Shown here: piece after piece, positions 26,099 to 34,547 of the stretch
Layout: each line of letters starts with the position of its first letter
Numbering within the stretch: the first letter of the stretch is position 1
Source: Thalassolituus sp. UBA674
GTDB taxonomy: Bacteria; Pseudomonadota; Gammaproteobacteria; Pseudomonadales; Oceanobacteraceae
NCBI GenBank assembly: GCA_002298335.1
Contig: DBNK01000039.1
Location: 46,417-110,416, forward strand
Direction: 5' to 3'
Length of the DNA stretch: 64,000 nt
Notes under the pieces: generated by a model
What the model saw: the letters and a program-made list of their open reading frames with translations, nothing else
Database searches by the model: none
What the model was told of the DNA's origin: nothing
Translations under genes and position numbers: made by a program

Positions 26099-28159
26099 AT
26101 GAGTAACCCCCTGCTCGAACACCACACTCTGCCGCCGTTCTCTGCCATCAAGCCAGAACACGTTAAGCCCGCCATCGAAGAGCTGCTGAACCTCAACAAG
26201 CGTCGCATCCGCGAGCTGCTGGAAGGTTTTGCCGAGACGGAAGACACGCCGCTGTGGAATACTCTGGTCGAGCCGATGGCCGACTGGTCAGACGAGCTGA
26301 GTCAGGCGTGGTCGCCGGTCGGTCATCTGAACGGTGTGATGAACAGCGATGAACTGCGCGAGGCCTACAACGCCTGTCTGCCGCTGCTGAGCCAGTACTA
26401 CACCGAGATGGGTCAGAACGAAGCCTTGTTCAGAGCCTATGAGGCTCTGGCGGAAAGTGAGCACTTCGATACCCTGAGCACGGCGCAGAAAACCGCAATC
26501 CAGCATGAGCTGCGCGACTTCCGCCTGTCGGGTGTGGATCTTCCTCCGGCCAAAAAAGAACGCTACGCCGAAATCCAGCAGCAGCTGTCGAAGCTGACCA
26601 GCAAGTTCAGCGAGAACGTACTGGATGCAACCGGAGCTTGGAGCAAGCACATCACCGACGTCAGCGAGCTGGACGGCGTGCCGGAATCCGGTCTCGGTCT
26701 GCTCAAGCAGCAGGCGCAGCAGAAAGAGCTGGATGGCTATGTCATCACCCTCGACTTCCCCTCGTACATGCCGGTGATGAGCTATGGCACTAATCGATCA
26801 TTAAGAGAAGAGCTGTACACCGCCTTCGTCACCCGCGCCTCTGACATCGGGCCAAACGGTGGTGAGTTCGACAACAGCCAGAACCTCAAAGACATTATGG
26901 CGCTGCGCTACGAGCTGGCGACTCTGCTGGGCTTTGAGAACTACGCCGAGTATTCCGTTGCTACCAAAATGGCGCAATCCGGGCAGGAGGTCATCGACTT
27001 CCTGAACGATCTCGCGGGCAAAGCCAAACCACAGGCCGAGCGAGAGTTTGCCGAGCTGAAAGCCTACGCCGCCGATGAACTGGGCCTCACCGACCTCAAA
27101 CCGTGGGACGTCACTTTCGCCGCCGAGAAACTGCGTCAGGCGCGCTACAGCATCTCGCAGGAAGACATCCGCCCTTACCTGCCGGTCAATACCGTTATCA
27201 AAGGCATGTTCGAAGTCGTCTCACGCCTGTACAGCGTTGAGTTCGTCGAACAGACCGAATTTGATACCTATCACCCGGATGCGCGCTTCTTCCATGTGAT
27301 GAAAGACGGCCAACAGATCGCGGCTTTCTATCTCGATCTCTACGCCCGCGCCAAAAAGCGTGGCGGCGCCTGGATGGATGATTGCCGCGTGCGTCGCCGC
27401 ACCAGCGATGGCCTGCAGCTGCCGGTCGCCTATCTGGTCTGTAACTTCTCACCAGCGGTCGGCGAAACCCCAGCGCTGCTGACCCACGACGAAATGACCA
27501 CCCTTTTCCACGAATTCGGTCACGGTCTGCACCACATGATGACCCAGATCGACGTCAGCGCCGTCAGCGGTATTAATGGTGTGGCGTGGGATGCGGTCGA
27601 ACTGCCAAGCCAGTTTATGGAGAACTGGTGTTACGAGCCTGAGGCGCTGGCCTTCCTCTCGGGTCATTACCAGACCGGCGAACCCCTGCCACAGGAACTG
27701 CTGGATAAACTGCTCGCCGCGAAAAACTTCCAGAGCGCCATGATGACCATGCGCCAGCTCGAATTTGCCCTGTTCGACTTCCGCCTGCACCGCGAATACA
27801 GCACTGAAAACCCGGTCACGGCTGAACAGATTCTCGGCGAAGTACGCGAGCAGGTGACGGTTGTACCGACAGTGGAATTCAACCGCTTCCAGCACGGTTT
27901 CACCCATATTTTTGCGGGTGGTTACGCCGCTGGTTATTACAGCTACAAATGGGCCGAAGTGCTCAGCGCCGATGCCTATTCACGTTTTGAAGAAGAAGGT
28001 ATTTTCAACCCGGATACCGGCGCCAGCTTCCTTAAAGAAATCCTGTCACAGGGTGGCTCACGCGAAGCCGCCGAACTGTTCGAAAACTTCCGTGGCCGCA
28101 AGCCATCCGTCGAGCCGCTGCTGCGTCACTCTGGCATCGATATTCCGGAGGTTGCATGA
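26099..28159 (+). CDS. prlC: Oligopeptidase A (M3 family)
   Basis: Zinc metallopeptidase that degrades peptides in the cytoplasm, including signal-peptide fragments. The 686-residue protein matches the roughly 680 of the family. The active site is HEFGHGLHHM with His471, and the third zinc ligand is in ENWCYEPEAL. The start MSNPLLEHHTLPPFSAIKPEHV aligns with other PrlC proteins, so I place it at 26099 rather than 25934. It overlaps yheV by 4 nt, a conserved pairing. Confidence 0.95.
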   Translation: MSNPLLEHHTLPPFSAIKPEHVKPAIEELLNLNKRRIRELLEGFAETEDTPLWNTLVEPMADWSDELSQAWSPVGHLNGVMNSDELREAYNACLPLLSQYYTEMGQNEALFRAYEALAESEHFDTLSTAQKTAIQHELRDFRLSGVDLPPAKKERYAEIQQQLSKLTSKFSENVLDATGAWSKHITDVSELDGVPESGLGLLKQQAQQKELDGYVITLDFPSYMPVMSYGTNRSLREELYTAFVTRASDIGPNGGEFDNSQNLKDIMALRYELATLLGFENYAEYSVATKMAQSGQEVIDFLNDLAGKAKPQAEREFAELKAYAADELGLTDLKPWDVTFAAEKLRQARYSISQEDIRPYLPVNTVIKGMFEVVSRLYSVEFVEQTEFDTYHPDARFFHVMKDGQQIAAFYLDLYARAKKRGGAWMDDCRVRRRTSDGLQLPVAYLVCNFSPAVGETPALLTHDEMTTLFHEFGHGLHHMMTQIDVSAVSGINGVAWDAVELPSQFMENWCYEPEALAFLSGHYQTGEPLPQELLDKLLAAKNFQSAMMTMRQLEFALFDFRLHREYSTENPVTAEQILGEVREQVTVVPTVEFNRFQHGFTHIFAGGYAAGYYSYKWAEVLSADAYSRFEEEGIFNPDTGASFLKEILSQGGSREAAELFENFRGRKPSVEPLLRHSGIDIPEVA

Positions 28160-28437
28160 GCGATAATCAAAACAAACCACAACGCCCGCGCCGCTTTATC
28201 GCGGGTGCGGTCTGCCCCAAATGTTCAGAGATGGATAAGGTCGTGATGTTCAGCAACGACGACGGCGAAGAAGTGCGCGAATGCGTCGCCTGCGGCTACA
28301 GCCAGACCAGCACCGAACAAGCGGTAGAAGACCAGCAGGCGCAGGAGCTGGCCACACGGGTCACGCCGGTGGATGGCCGCTTTGGTTATGATGAAGGGGA
28401 GCAGCCACTGAAGATATTGGGGTTGCCGGATAAATGA
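28156..28437 (+). CDS. yheV: YheV-family zinc-ribbon protein
   Basis: Protein of 93 residues with PRRFIAGAVCPKC and VRECVACGYS, the two CxxC halves of a zinc ribbon (DUF2387 family). Its ATG overlaps the prlC stop (ATGA). The prlC–yheV arrangement is conserved in gammaproteobacteria. Function is not established. Confidence 0.9.
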   Translation: MSDNQNKPQRPRRFIAGAVCPKCSEMDKVVMFSNDDGEEVRECVACGYSQTSTEQAVEDQQAQELATRVTPVDGRFGYDEGEQPLKILGLPDK

Positions 28438-28511
28438 CATTTTGTAATATTCATTAAATCGTTGAGTAATTTGTCATTCATGAAGGTGAATGGCATAAAC
28501 ATGGAGTGTTT

Positions 28512-28835
28512 ATGGAAATATTAATTAGTATTTGTGATAGCGAAGAGCGTAGTTGGCAGAAAGCGGAGTCAATTAGTTGGCTTCGTGAGCAGATTGGTGC
28601 TCGTCAATCAGAGAATATTCCTGTCTATGTAGTTGTGAAAGTCGTGGATCGAGGGGTTTGTGATCTAACATTCGTATGTGGTGAGTGCAATGGATCTGGT
28701 GGCGGAGGTGGGGTTAAAAGTTACACTCGAGAGGAGCTTAGGGTTATTGAGTGTTGGAAAGCTCTTGGTGCTGACAAGGGAATAGTTGACCCGGATAGAT
28801 TGATCTCATTTTTTCTGAAAGTTTCAGAGTTCTAA
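28512..28835 (+). CDS. Hypothetical protein, AT-rich islet
   Basis: Protein of 107 residues, not recognised. It has a Cys-x-x-Cys (CGEC) followed by a glycine-rich stretch near residue 60, and WKALGADKGIVDPDRLISFF near the end. GGAG stands 5 nt before the ATG. Base composition and codons (AAT, ATA, AGA, TTA) are clearly more AT-rich than the neighbours, which suggests recent acquisition together with the next two genes. Function unknown. Confidence 0.65.
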   Translation: MEILISICDSEERSWQKAESISWLREQIGARQSENIPVYVVVKVVDRGVCDLTFVCGECNGSGGGGGVKSYTREELRVIECWKALGADKGIVDPDRLISFFLKVSEF

Positions 28836-28858
28836 ATAACCTTCATTGAGGCTTTGAA

Positions 28859-29497
28859 ATGGATTTCAGCGAGTTTACTTTTAAGCTGATGCTTTTATTT
28901 TTGCCTGGGATAATTTGCTCCTATATCGTCGATGCTTTCACTAACCATAAAGAAAGAACGCAATTTCAATTCTTTGTAAATTCTTATGTTTATGGCCTGC
29001 TTGCTTACGCGCTATATTGGCTTGCCATTGAAGTTGTAAGTATATTTTTCTGTATTGGAGATGGTGCAGTTAGCTTTCTATTATACTTCCAAGACAAAGA
29101 AGCAAATATTTCCTTTATTGAAATATTTTACGCTTGCATTAGTGCCGTAATTATTGCGTCATCTGTCACCTATATGCATACTCATAAATTGCATTTTAGA
29201 TTTTTCAGATGGTTGGGGATCACAAAGAAATTCGGTGAGTTAGATGTTTGGGGTTATCTCATGAATTCTGATGATGTGAACTGGATTACGGTTAGAGATC
29301 TTGAAAATGATCTTATGTACGACGGCTGGATTCAGGCTTTTTCAGATAACAGTAAAGAAGCTGAAGTTCTTTTAGGGGATGTTAGGGTATATAGAAATAG
29401 CAGTGGTGAACTTCTATATGAGGTAGGCTCTCAGTATCTATCAATGGATAGATCAAATATAGTTATTGAAGTACGAAAAGGAGAACAAAATGAGTGA
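28859..29497 (+). CDS. Membrane protein resembling DUF6338
   Basis: Protein of 212 residues. An N-terminal half with three hydrophobic helices (LMLLFLPGIICSYIVDAF, VYGLLAYALYWLAIEVVSIFF, IFYACISAVIIASSVTYM) precedes a cytoplasmic C-terminal domain: DVWGYLMNSDDVNWITVRDLENDLMYDGWIQAFSDNSKEAEVLLGDVRVY. The LPG start and the W...V.V...G..Y.GWI..FS...E..L order fit my memory of DUF6338 proteins. Function unknown. GAGG precedes the start. Same AT-rich composition as its neighbours. Confidence 0.65.
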   Translation: MDFSEFTFKLMLLFLPGIICSYIVDAFTNHKERTQFQFFVNSYVYGLLAYALYWLAIEVVSIFFCIGDGAVSFLLYFQDKEANISFIEIFYACISAVIIASSVTYMHTHKLHFRFFRWLGITKKFGELDVWGYLMNSDDVNWITVRDLENDLMYDGWIQAFSDNSKEAEVLLGDVRVYRNSSGELLYEVGSQYLSMDRSNIVIEVRKGEQNE

Positions 29498-29603
29498 TAG
29501 AAAAATACAAATTAATGAAGGTAATGTTAAAAAAGGGAATACCAGTCCACCCCCTAAGAACTCCCGACCCAATCCGCCAAAAGCTCAAAAACCAAGCAAG
29601 TGA
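29490..29603 (+). CDS. Small proline/lysine-rich protein
   Basis: A 37-codon frame whose ATG overlaps the end of the DUF6338-like gene by 8 nt, with AAGGAG about 7 nt upstream. The product starts MSDRKIQINEGNVKKGN and ends in a Pro/Lys/Asn-rich tail (PPPKNSRPNPPKAQ). The overlap and strong ribosome-binding site make translation likely. It may be a small partner of the membrane protein. Function unknown. Confidence 0.6.
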   Translation: MSDRKIQINEGNVKKGNTSPPPKNSRPNPPKAQKPSK

Positions 29604-29651
29604 ATTTGGTGGTGATTCTCCATGGCTTAGAAGCTCCTTATTTTTAAATAG

Positions 29652-29679
29652 AGCTGGCCTTGTGAAAGGCTAGGTTTTT
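29652..29679 (+). terminator. Intrinsic terminator after the AT-rich islet
   Basis: GCCTT and AAGGC pair around a 3-4 nt loop, with AG/CT pairs extending the stem, followed by five T. It closes the three-gene islet. Confidence 0.6.
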
Positions 29680-29680
29680 A

Positions 29681-30487
29681 TCACAACCCAAACTCCTCCA
29701 CCCACTTATCAAACTCCATCATCACCTTCGGCAAACCCGTGCCGTCCGGCAGCATATGTTCCGCCCGTGACAGCAGAATAAACCGGCCTTTCGCGTACTT
29801 GGCTGCAGTACGGCGGCCAATGGCGGGCACGACAATGCGGTCTTCCGCCCCTGAGATCACCAGTACCGGGCCTTTGATGTTTTCGGGAATTACTTTACTG
29901 GCTTTGGTTTTGTCTAAGAACCACAGCGCCATTTCAAAATAGGCACGGCCGGACTCAGCCTTCAGCTGGTTGAAGCAGTTTTCCATAAATTCCTGCGACT
30001 GCAGATGGCCGGTGCTCCACACAAACAGATCCCAGTCGGGCATCAGCGGTTTGCGCCAGAAACCCCAGCGCGAGAAGTGCGGCTGAAAGGTCGCGAACAT
30101 ACTTGGGTACATGGCAAACATACCGGCAGACGGCGCGGGTGACAGCAGCATCAGGCCGGCGTGCTCAACCCGTTGTGCTACCAGCTGGGCAATCAGACCA
30201 CCCATCGACCAGCCGACGATGATGGGCGGGCGGTCGAGGCCGTTGATCAGGTTGACGAAGTCAGCGGTGTAATCGAGCAGACTGAGGCTGGCCATTTTGC
30301 GCGCGCCTTCGAGCAGCGGCAGATCGTGGTAGCGCAGTGGCGGGGCGTGAACTTCGTACCCGCGCTGCTCCAGCTCGGCTTTCATGGCGTCCCATACTTC
30401 GGGAAAGCAGTAGGTTCCGGCGATCAGGACGACCGGTGGTTTCGCAGAGGCGGCTTCTTCCACTGAAGGTGAGTCTGTTGCAGTCAT
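29681..30487 (-). CDS. Alpha/beta hydrolase
   Basis: Protein of 268 residues. The nucleophile elbow is GWSMGG (Ser near residue 97), the acid lies in ISGAEDRIV, and the catalytic His in SRAEHMLP. The early VVLIAGTYCFPEVWDAMKAELEQRGYEVHAPPLRYHD segment is usual for this fold. Substrate unknown. The ATG at 30487 is preferred over 30544 because AAGGAAA lies upstream at good distance. It is divergent from the lipoprotein operon. Confidence 0.85.
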   Translation of the reverse strand: MTATDSPSVEEAASAKPPVVLIAGTYCFPEVWDAMKAELEQRGYEVHAPPLRYHDLPLLEGARKMASLSLLDYTADFVNLINGLDRPPIIVGWSMGGLIAQLVAQRVEHAGLMLLSPAPSAGMFAMYPSMFATFQPHFSRWGFWRKPLMPDWDLFVWSTGHLQSQEFMENCFNQLKAESGRAYFEMALWFLDKTKASKVIPENIKGPVLVISGAEDRIVVPAIGRRTAAKYAKGRFILLSRAEHMLPDGTGLPKVMMEFDKWVEEFGL

Positions 30488-30631
30488 ATTATTTCCTTTG
30501 CGGGGAGTCTTATTTTTTCTGAACCTTACCAGATGATAGTGCAACAGGCAGTATCCTGTGTGCCGTTATGGTGGCGGGAACGTCGTTATCGGGTACACTC
30601 TGGACAGAGTCTTTTTTCCGGGGAACTGGGT

Positions 30632-32353
30632 TTGGTCGACCGCTTACTGCTGACACTGATGTCGGTGCTGCTGAGTGTCCTTCTGTCGGGATGCGCGACC
30701 TATGGTTCGGGCATCCAGCAGGCATTGGATGCCGTGGACACCGGTGACTACAGCAAGGCCGCGTCCAGTATCAGCAGCAGCCTCAGCGAAACCGGCAAAG
30801 ACCGCCTGCTGTACTACATGGAAATGGGCGTGGTGGAGCACCTGCAGGGTAACTACGACGCCAGTAACCAGCTGCTTGAACGCGCTGCCAGCATCAGCGA
30901 TGGCCTGCAGAGCAGGAACCTCTCCGATACCCTGATTGCCACCATGAGTAATCCGCGTCAGGCCGCTTATGCCGGGGCGGATCATGAGCGGGTAATGATC
31001 TACTACTACAAGTCTCTCAATTACCTCGCCATGGCCACTCAGCTGCCCCGTGGCCAGGAACGTACCGACGCCATAGAAGGTGCCCGTGTTGAAACCCGGC
31101 GTCTGCTGCTGCGCCTGCGTGCACTGCGCAATGACGAGGGCAGCTATAAAGAGGCAGAAGATCAGAGCACGTCGGCCAAGCTGCTGAATATTTTCTCGGT
31201 CCTGATGGGTAATCTCACCGACGATGAGGCCCTGACCTACCGCGATGATGCACTGGCGCATTACCTCACCGGCATTACCTTTGAGATGAACGGTGAATAC
31301 GACGATGCCCGCATCAGTTATCAGAACGCCGCCGAAAGCTACGAAGGCGGTTACGCCGAGCAGTTCCGCCTCGGGCCCGGTATGGCGTCGCAGGCCTGGT
31401 TTGATGTGGTGCGTATGATGCGTCTGACCGGTGGTTATGCCAGCGAGTGGCCGAAAATTGCCGACGAGAAACTGGATAAAGAACAGCGCAGCCAGCTGGA
31501 CACCATTGACGGCAAAGCTCAGGTGCTGGTGTTTGAACACAAGGGCCGGGTGCCGGAGAAGAAAGAGCTGAACCTGACCATGTCGGTGAACCCGGGCGTG
31601 CGTTCGCTGCAGCTGGAGCCTTACTTCTTTGAATACAGCCACGATGAACTGGCCTGGTTTTATCTGCTCTACGCCGATAAGGGCCTGACCACGCTGGTGT
31701 CGAATTATCTGAACGCGACGCGCAATAACCAGCTCGACTTCTTCACCAAAACCGTCTTTCTCGGCCCGCTCTACTATCAGGCGGAGCAGATCGGCCTGAC
31801 CCAGGCCATCGGTAATTCATTGCGTGTGGCTGTACCTTATTATTCGCCGCCGCAAACCTATGGCACCAGCCTGATCCGCGCCGGTAAGCAGAGCTGGAGT
31901 ATGGAAGGTGCCTCCAGCCCGCAGCAGATGGCGATTCAGACACAGATGCGCCACGCCGGAGAAGAGATCCGCGCGGCGTTTGCCCGGGCCTCGCTCAAGG
32001 CCATCAGCGCCAATGTACTGGGCTCGCAGGACTCCACCGGGCTGCTGTCATTTGCCGGTAAGCTGGCCGCACAATTGACGGATGCCGCAGAAACGCGCAG
32101 CTGGTTGCTGTTGCCAGCAGAAGTCGGCTTCCGCCGCTTGTTTCTCGACCCCGGAGACTACACACTGACGCTGGATTCTCATCTGCAGGATGGCCAGCGC
32201 CAGTCGAATCAGGCTGAATTCAGCCTCGCGGCGGGCGATATCCGCTTCTGGCAGGTACGTGCCACCGGGCAGAACACCCCCGGAACACACCGTGCCGCGA
32301 CGGAACCCGAAGCCAATGCAAACACTCTGACGATGCTCACAAAGGAAGAATAA
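30632..32353 (+). CDS. COG3014-type lipoprotein
   Basis: Protein of about 573 residues. A short signal (VDRLLLTLMSVLLSVLLSGC) ends in a lipobox, followed by TPR-like helical repeats (ALDAVDTGDYSKAASSISSSL, MEMGVVEHLQGNYDASNQLLERAASI, YLTGITFEMNGEYDDARISYQNAAESY) and a beta-rich C-terminal domain. I chose TTG at 30632 because GGGGA precedes it; ATG 30659 is possible. It heads a three-gene operon with LpoB-like and LPP20-like lipoproteins, a conserved trio. A role in the cell envelope is likely; details are unknown. Confidence 0.75.
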   Translation: MVDRLLLTLMSVLLSVLLSGCATYGSGIQQALDAVDTGDYSKAASSISSSLSETGKDRLLYYMEMGVVEHLQGNYDASNQLLERAASISDGLQSRNLSDTLIATMSNPRQAAYAGADHERVMIYYYKSLNYLAMATQLPRGQERTDAIEGARVETRRLLLRLRALRNDEGSYKEAEDQSTSAKLLNIFSVLMGNLTDDEALTYRDDALAHYLTGITFEMNGEYDDARISYQNAAESYEGGYAEQFRLGPGMASQAWFDVVRMMRLTGGYASEWPKIADEKLDKEQRSQLDTIDGKAQVLVFEHKGRVPEKKELNLTMSVNPGVRSLQLEPYFFEYSHDELAWFYLLYADKGLTTLVSNYLNATRNNQLDFFTKTVFLGPLYYQAEQIGLTQAIGNSLRVAVPYYSPPQTYGTSLIRAGKQSWSMEGASSPQQMAIQTQMRHAGEEIRAAFARASLKAISANVLGSQDSTGLLSFAGKLAAQLTDAAETRSWLLLPAEVGFRRLFLDPGDYTLTLDSHLQDGQRQSNQAEFSLAAGDIRFWQVRATGQNTPGTHRAATEPEANANTLTMLTKEE

Positions 32354-32354
32354 G

Positions 32355-32957
32355 ATGCTGAACTTTCTCAACCGAACTGCAGCGCTGACCCTGCTCGGCT
32401 CTTCCCTGGTTCTGACTACCGGGATGCTGGCCGGCTGTGCTACCACCGTTGAACGCGTGGATACCAGCGAAGAAATCGCCCTGTCTGATCAGTGGAATGC
32501 CAAAGACTCTGAACTGGTGGCGAACGAGATGATCGGCGATATGTTGTCGTTCCCGTGGGCGTCTGAGTTTGAGATGGACAACAACCGCAAACCGGCCGTG
32601 ATCGTCCAGCGCATCAGCAACAAGTCGCACGAGCACATCGCCGTGGATACCTTCATCAACGACATCAAGCGTGCTGTGGTGCGCTCCGGCAAGGCCAACT
32701 TTGTGGCCGCTGGCGATGCCCGTGACCAGCTGCGTGATGAGCGTCGCGATCAGGAACTGAATTCCGCCGATGCCAAAGCCATGGGCCAGGAAAAAGCAGC
32801 AGACTTCGCGCTCTCCGGCACCATCAACTCCATCGTCGATGAAGCGGGTAAAAAGCGTGTGACCTTCTATCAGGTTGACCTGAGTCTGATCGATATGGAA
32901 TCCAACATCGAAGTCTGGAGCGGCCAGAAGAAGATCCAGAAGCTGCAGAAACGGTAA
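32355..32957 (+). CDS. LpoB-like lipoprotein (penicillin-binding protein activator family)
   Basis: Protein of 200 residues with lipobox GMLAGC near residue 28. The C-terminal domain has PAVIVQRISNKSHEHIAVDTFINDIKRAVVRSGKANFVAAGDARDQLRDERRDQ and AADFALSGTINSIVDEAGKKRVTFYQVDLSLIDMES, matching the LpoB/YcfM fold. LpoB activates PBP1b from the outer membrane; whether this copy does is unknown, since several LpoB-like families exist. It starts one base after the previous stop with AAAGGAAG as ribosome-binding site. Confidence 0.82.
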   Translation: MLNFLNRTAALTLLGSSLVLTTGMLAGCATTVERVDTSEEIALSDQWNAKDSELVANEMIGDMLSFPWASEFEMDNNRKPAVIVQRISNKSHEHIAVDTFINDIKRAVVRSGKANFVAAGDARDQLRDERRDQELNSADAKAMGQEKAADFALSGTINSIVDEAGKKRVTFYQVDLSLIDMESNIEVWSGQKKIQKLQKR

Positions 32958-32963
32958 GCAGCC

Positions 32964-34019
32964 ATGTCTGATCTCCGCATTCTGCTGCCGGCTCTGATCC
33001 TCGGAGCCGGTGCTCTCACCGGCTGTGTCACCACGCCGGATAAAGGGGGCTCAGTGGTACCTGACAGCTATGTTCAGACCAACAGCTACCCGCAATGGGT
33101 CACCAGCCCGCCGAAAGCCGGTGGCCGTGTCTACGGTGTTGGCTCGATGGAAGTGTATGGCAACCCGGATCAGGCGCTGAAGCGGGCGTCTGAACTGGCC
33201 CGCGCCGATCTGATCAGCCAGTTACGCGTTACCGTTGCCAGTGACACCAGCAGCGTGGTGGATGAATACAGCCTGAACGGTGAAACCAGCCTGCAGAAAA
33301 GTTTGCGTCAGGCAGTCAGCAGCCGCACGCCGGAGGTGACGCTGGATGAACTGGTGATTGCCGATACCTACGTGGATAACAACTACGCCTATGCCCTGGC
33401 CGAGCTGGACCGCAGCGCCACCGCAGCACGTCTGGCAGCGGACATGGCTTCGGTTGAAGCCGATATCAGTGGCATGGAATCCCAGCCTCTGACGGGCTCC
33501 ACACCCTTGCAGCGCCTGCAGCAGCAGTTACCGGCACTGGACCTGTTTGCCCAGTACGACAAACTCGCGGACCAGTACGCGCTGGTTTCTGAAAGTCATC
33601 GCCGCCCGCAGCTGGATGACAACCTGCGCCGCTACCGCACTGGCATCATGCAGGACATCCGTGAGCTGAACGTGCAGCTGGTGTTGCTGGATAAAGACGC
33701 CCGCACGCTTTCACCCGGCCTGATTCAGGCACTGACGGAACAGGGCTTCCGCATCAGCAGTACACCCTCTGGTGTCCCCGACCTGATCTTCGAAGTCGCC
33801 GCCTCCCTCGATGAGCAGAAACAGGATGGCAACTACTACGTATTTGCCAACGCCAGCATCCGCCTCAAAGACGGCGCTGGTCAGCTGCTCAGCGCCTTCT
33901 CCGGCAAAGGCCGCGGTGTTTCGGGCTTACCCAAAGCCGCTGAAGACAAAGCCGCTGCAAAATTAGCCGACATTATTGCCGAAGAACTCTCCGCCAGCCT
34001 TGCTCAAAGGCTGCAGTAG
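32964..34019 (+). CDS. LPP20-family lipoprotein
   Basis: Protein of 351 residues with lipobox ALTGC near residue 21. QWVTSPPKAGGRVYGVGSMEVYGNPDQALKRASELARADLISQLRVTVASDTSS is the LPP20-type domain, and ADTYVDNNYAYALAELDR continues it. The C-terminal half (LNVQLVLLDKDARTLSPGLIQALTEQGFRISS) resembles a sugar- or peptidoglycan-associated fold but is not assigned. It is the last gene of the lipoprotein operon, 6 nt after the LpoB-like gene. Confidence 0.8.
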   Translation: MSDLRILLPALILGAGALTGCVTTPDKGGSVVPDSYVQTNSYPQWVTSPPKAGGRVYGVGSMEVYGNPDQALKRASELARADLISQLRVTVASDTSSVVDEYSLNGETSLQKSLRQAVSSRTPEVTLDELVIADTYVDNNYAYALAELDRSATAARLAADMASVEADISGMESQPLTGSTPLQRLQQQLPALDLFAQYDKLADQYALVSESHRRPQLDDNLRRYRTGIMQDIRELNVQLVLLDKDARTLSPGLIQALTEQGFRISSTPSGVPDLIFEVAASLDEQKQDGNYYVFANASIRLKDGAGQLLSAFSGKGRGVSGLPKAAEDKAAAKLADIIAEELSASLAQRLQ

Positions 34020-34037
34020 ATAAGCACGAAAAGCCCG

Positions 34038-34523
34038 TCAGGCCAGCTTCTTCTCCCAGAACTGCGCCTGACCTTTCTCCGGGTCGAGTTCGTACTGACG
34101 GAAGCCGAATTTTTGATAACTGTTGATGGCTGTCTGGTTGCCACTGAGCACTTCCAACGTTACTTTGCAGCAGCCTTTTTCGCGGGCGATGTTTTCCACT
34201 TCCTGCAGTAACGCCTGGCTGATGCCCTTGCCTCTGAACTCTGTAGTCACGGCCAGGTCGTGAATGTTGATCAGAGGTTTTGCCGCAAAGGTCGAAAACC
34301 CTTCGAAACAGTTAGCGATTCCGGCGGGTTGATCATCCACGTACGCCAGAACCGTGCAGGCAAAATCACGCTTCTGCAGCTGATCAATCAGAGTTTCTTT
34401 TACGGAGGCTTTCAGTCCTTCACCGCCACCCATCGGATCCCGGGCGTACTGGTCCAGCAGGTAAATCAGGTCCTGTTGATGCTGTGGGTTGTGATAATCG
34501 GCGCGGACGATACGGAGTGACAT
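34038..34523 (-). CDS. GNAT-family N-acetyltransferase
   Basis: Protein of 161 residues with the acetyl-CoA motif LAVTTEFRGKGISQALLQEVENIAREKGCCKVTLEVLSGNQTAINSYQKFGFRQYELD, where R-G-K-G-I is the Q/RxxGxG/A signature. The N-terminus begins SLRIVRADYHNPQHQQDLIYLLDQYARDPMGGG. Acceptor unknown. It lies between the lipoprotein operon (convergent) and the ZIP transporter gene. Confidence 0.88.
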   Translation of the reverse strand: MSLRIVRADYHNPQHQQDLIYLLDQYARDPMGGGEGLKASVKETLIDQLQKRDFACTVLAYVDDQPAGIANCFEGFSTFAAKPLINIHDLAVTTEFRGKGISQALLQEVENIAREKGCCKVTLEVLSGNQTAINSYQKFGFRQYELDPEKGQAQFWEKKLA

Positions 34524-34547
34524 TTAATCTTCCCGGAATTTATTGGT

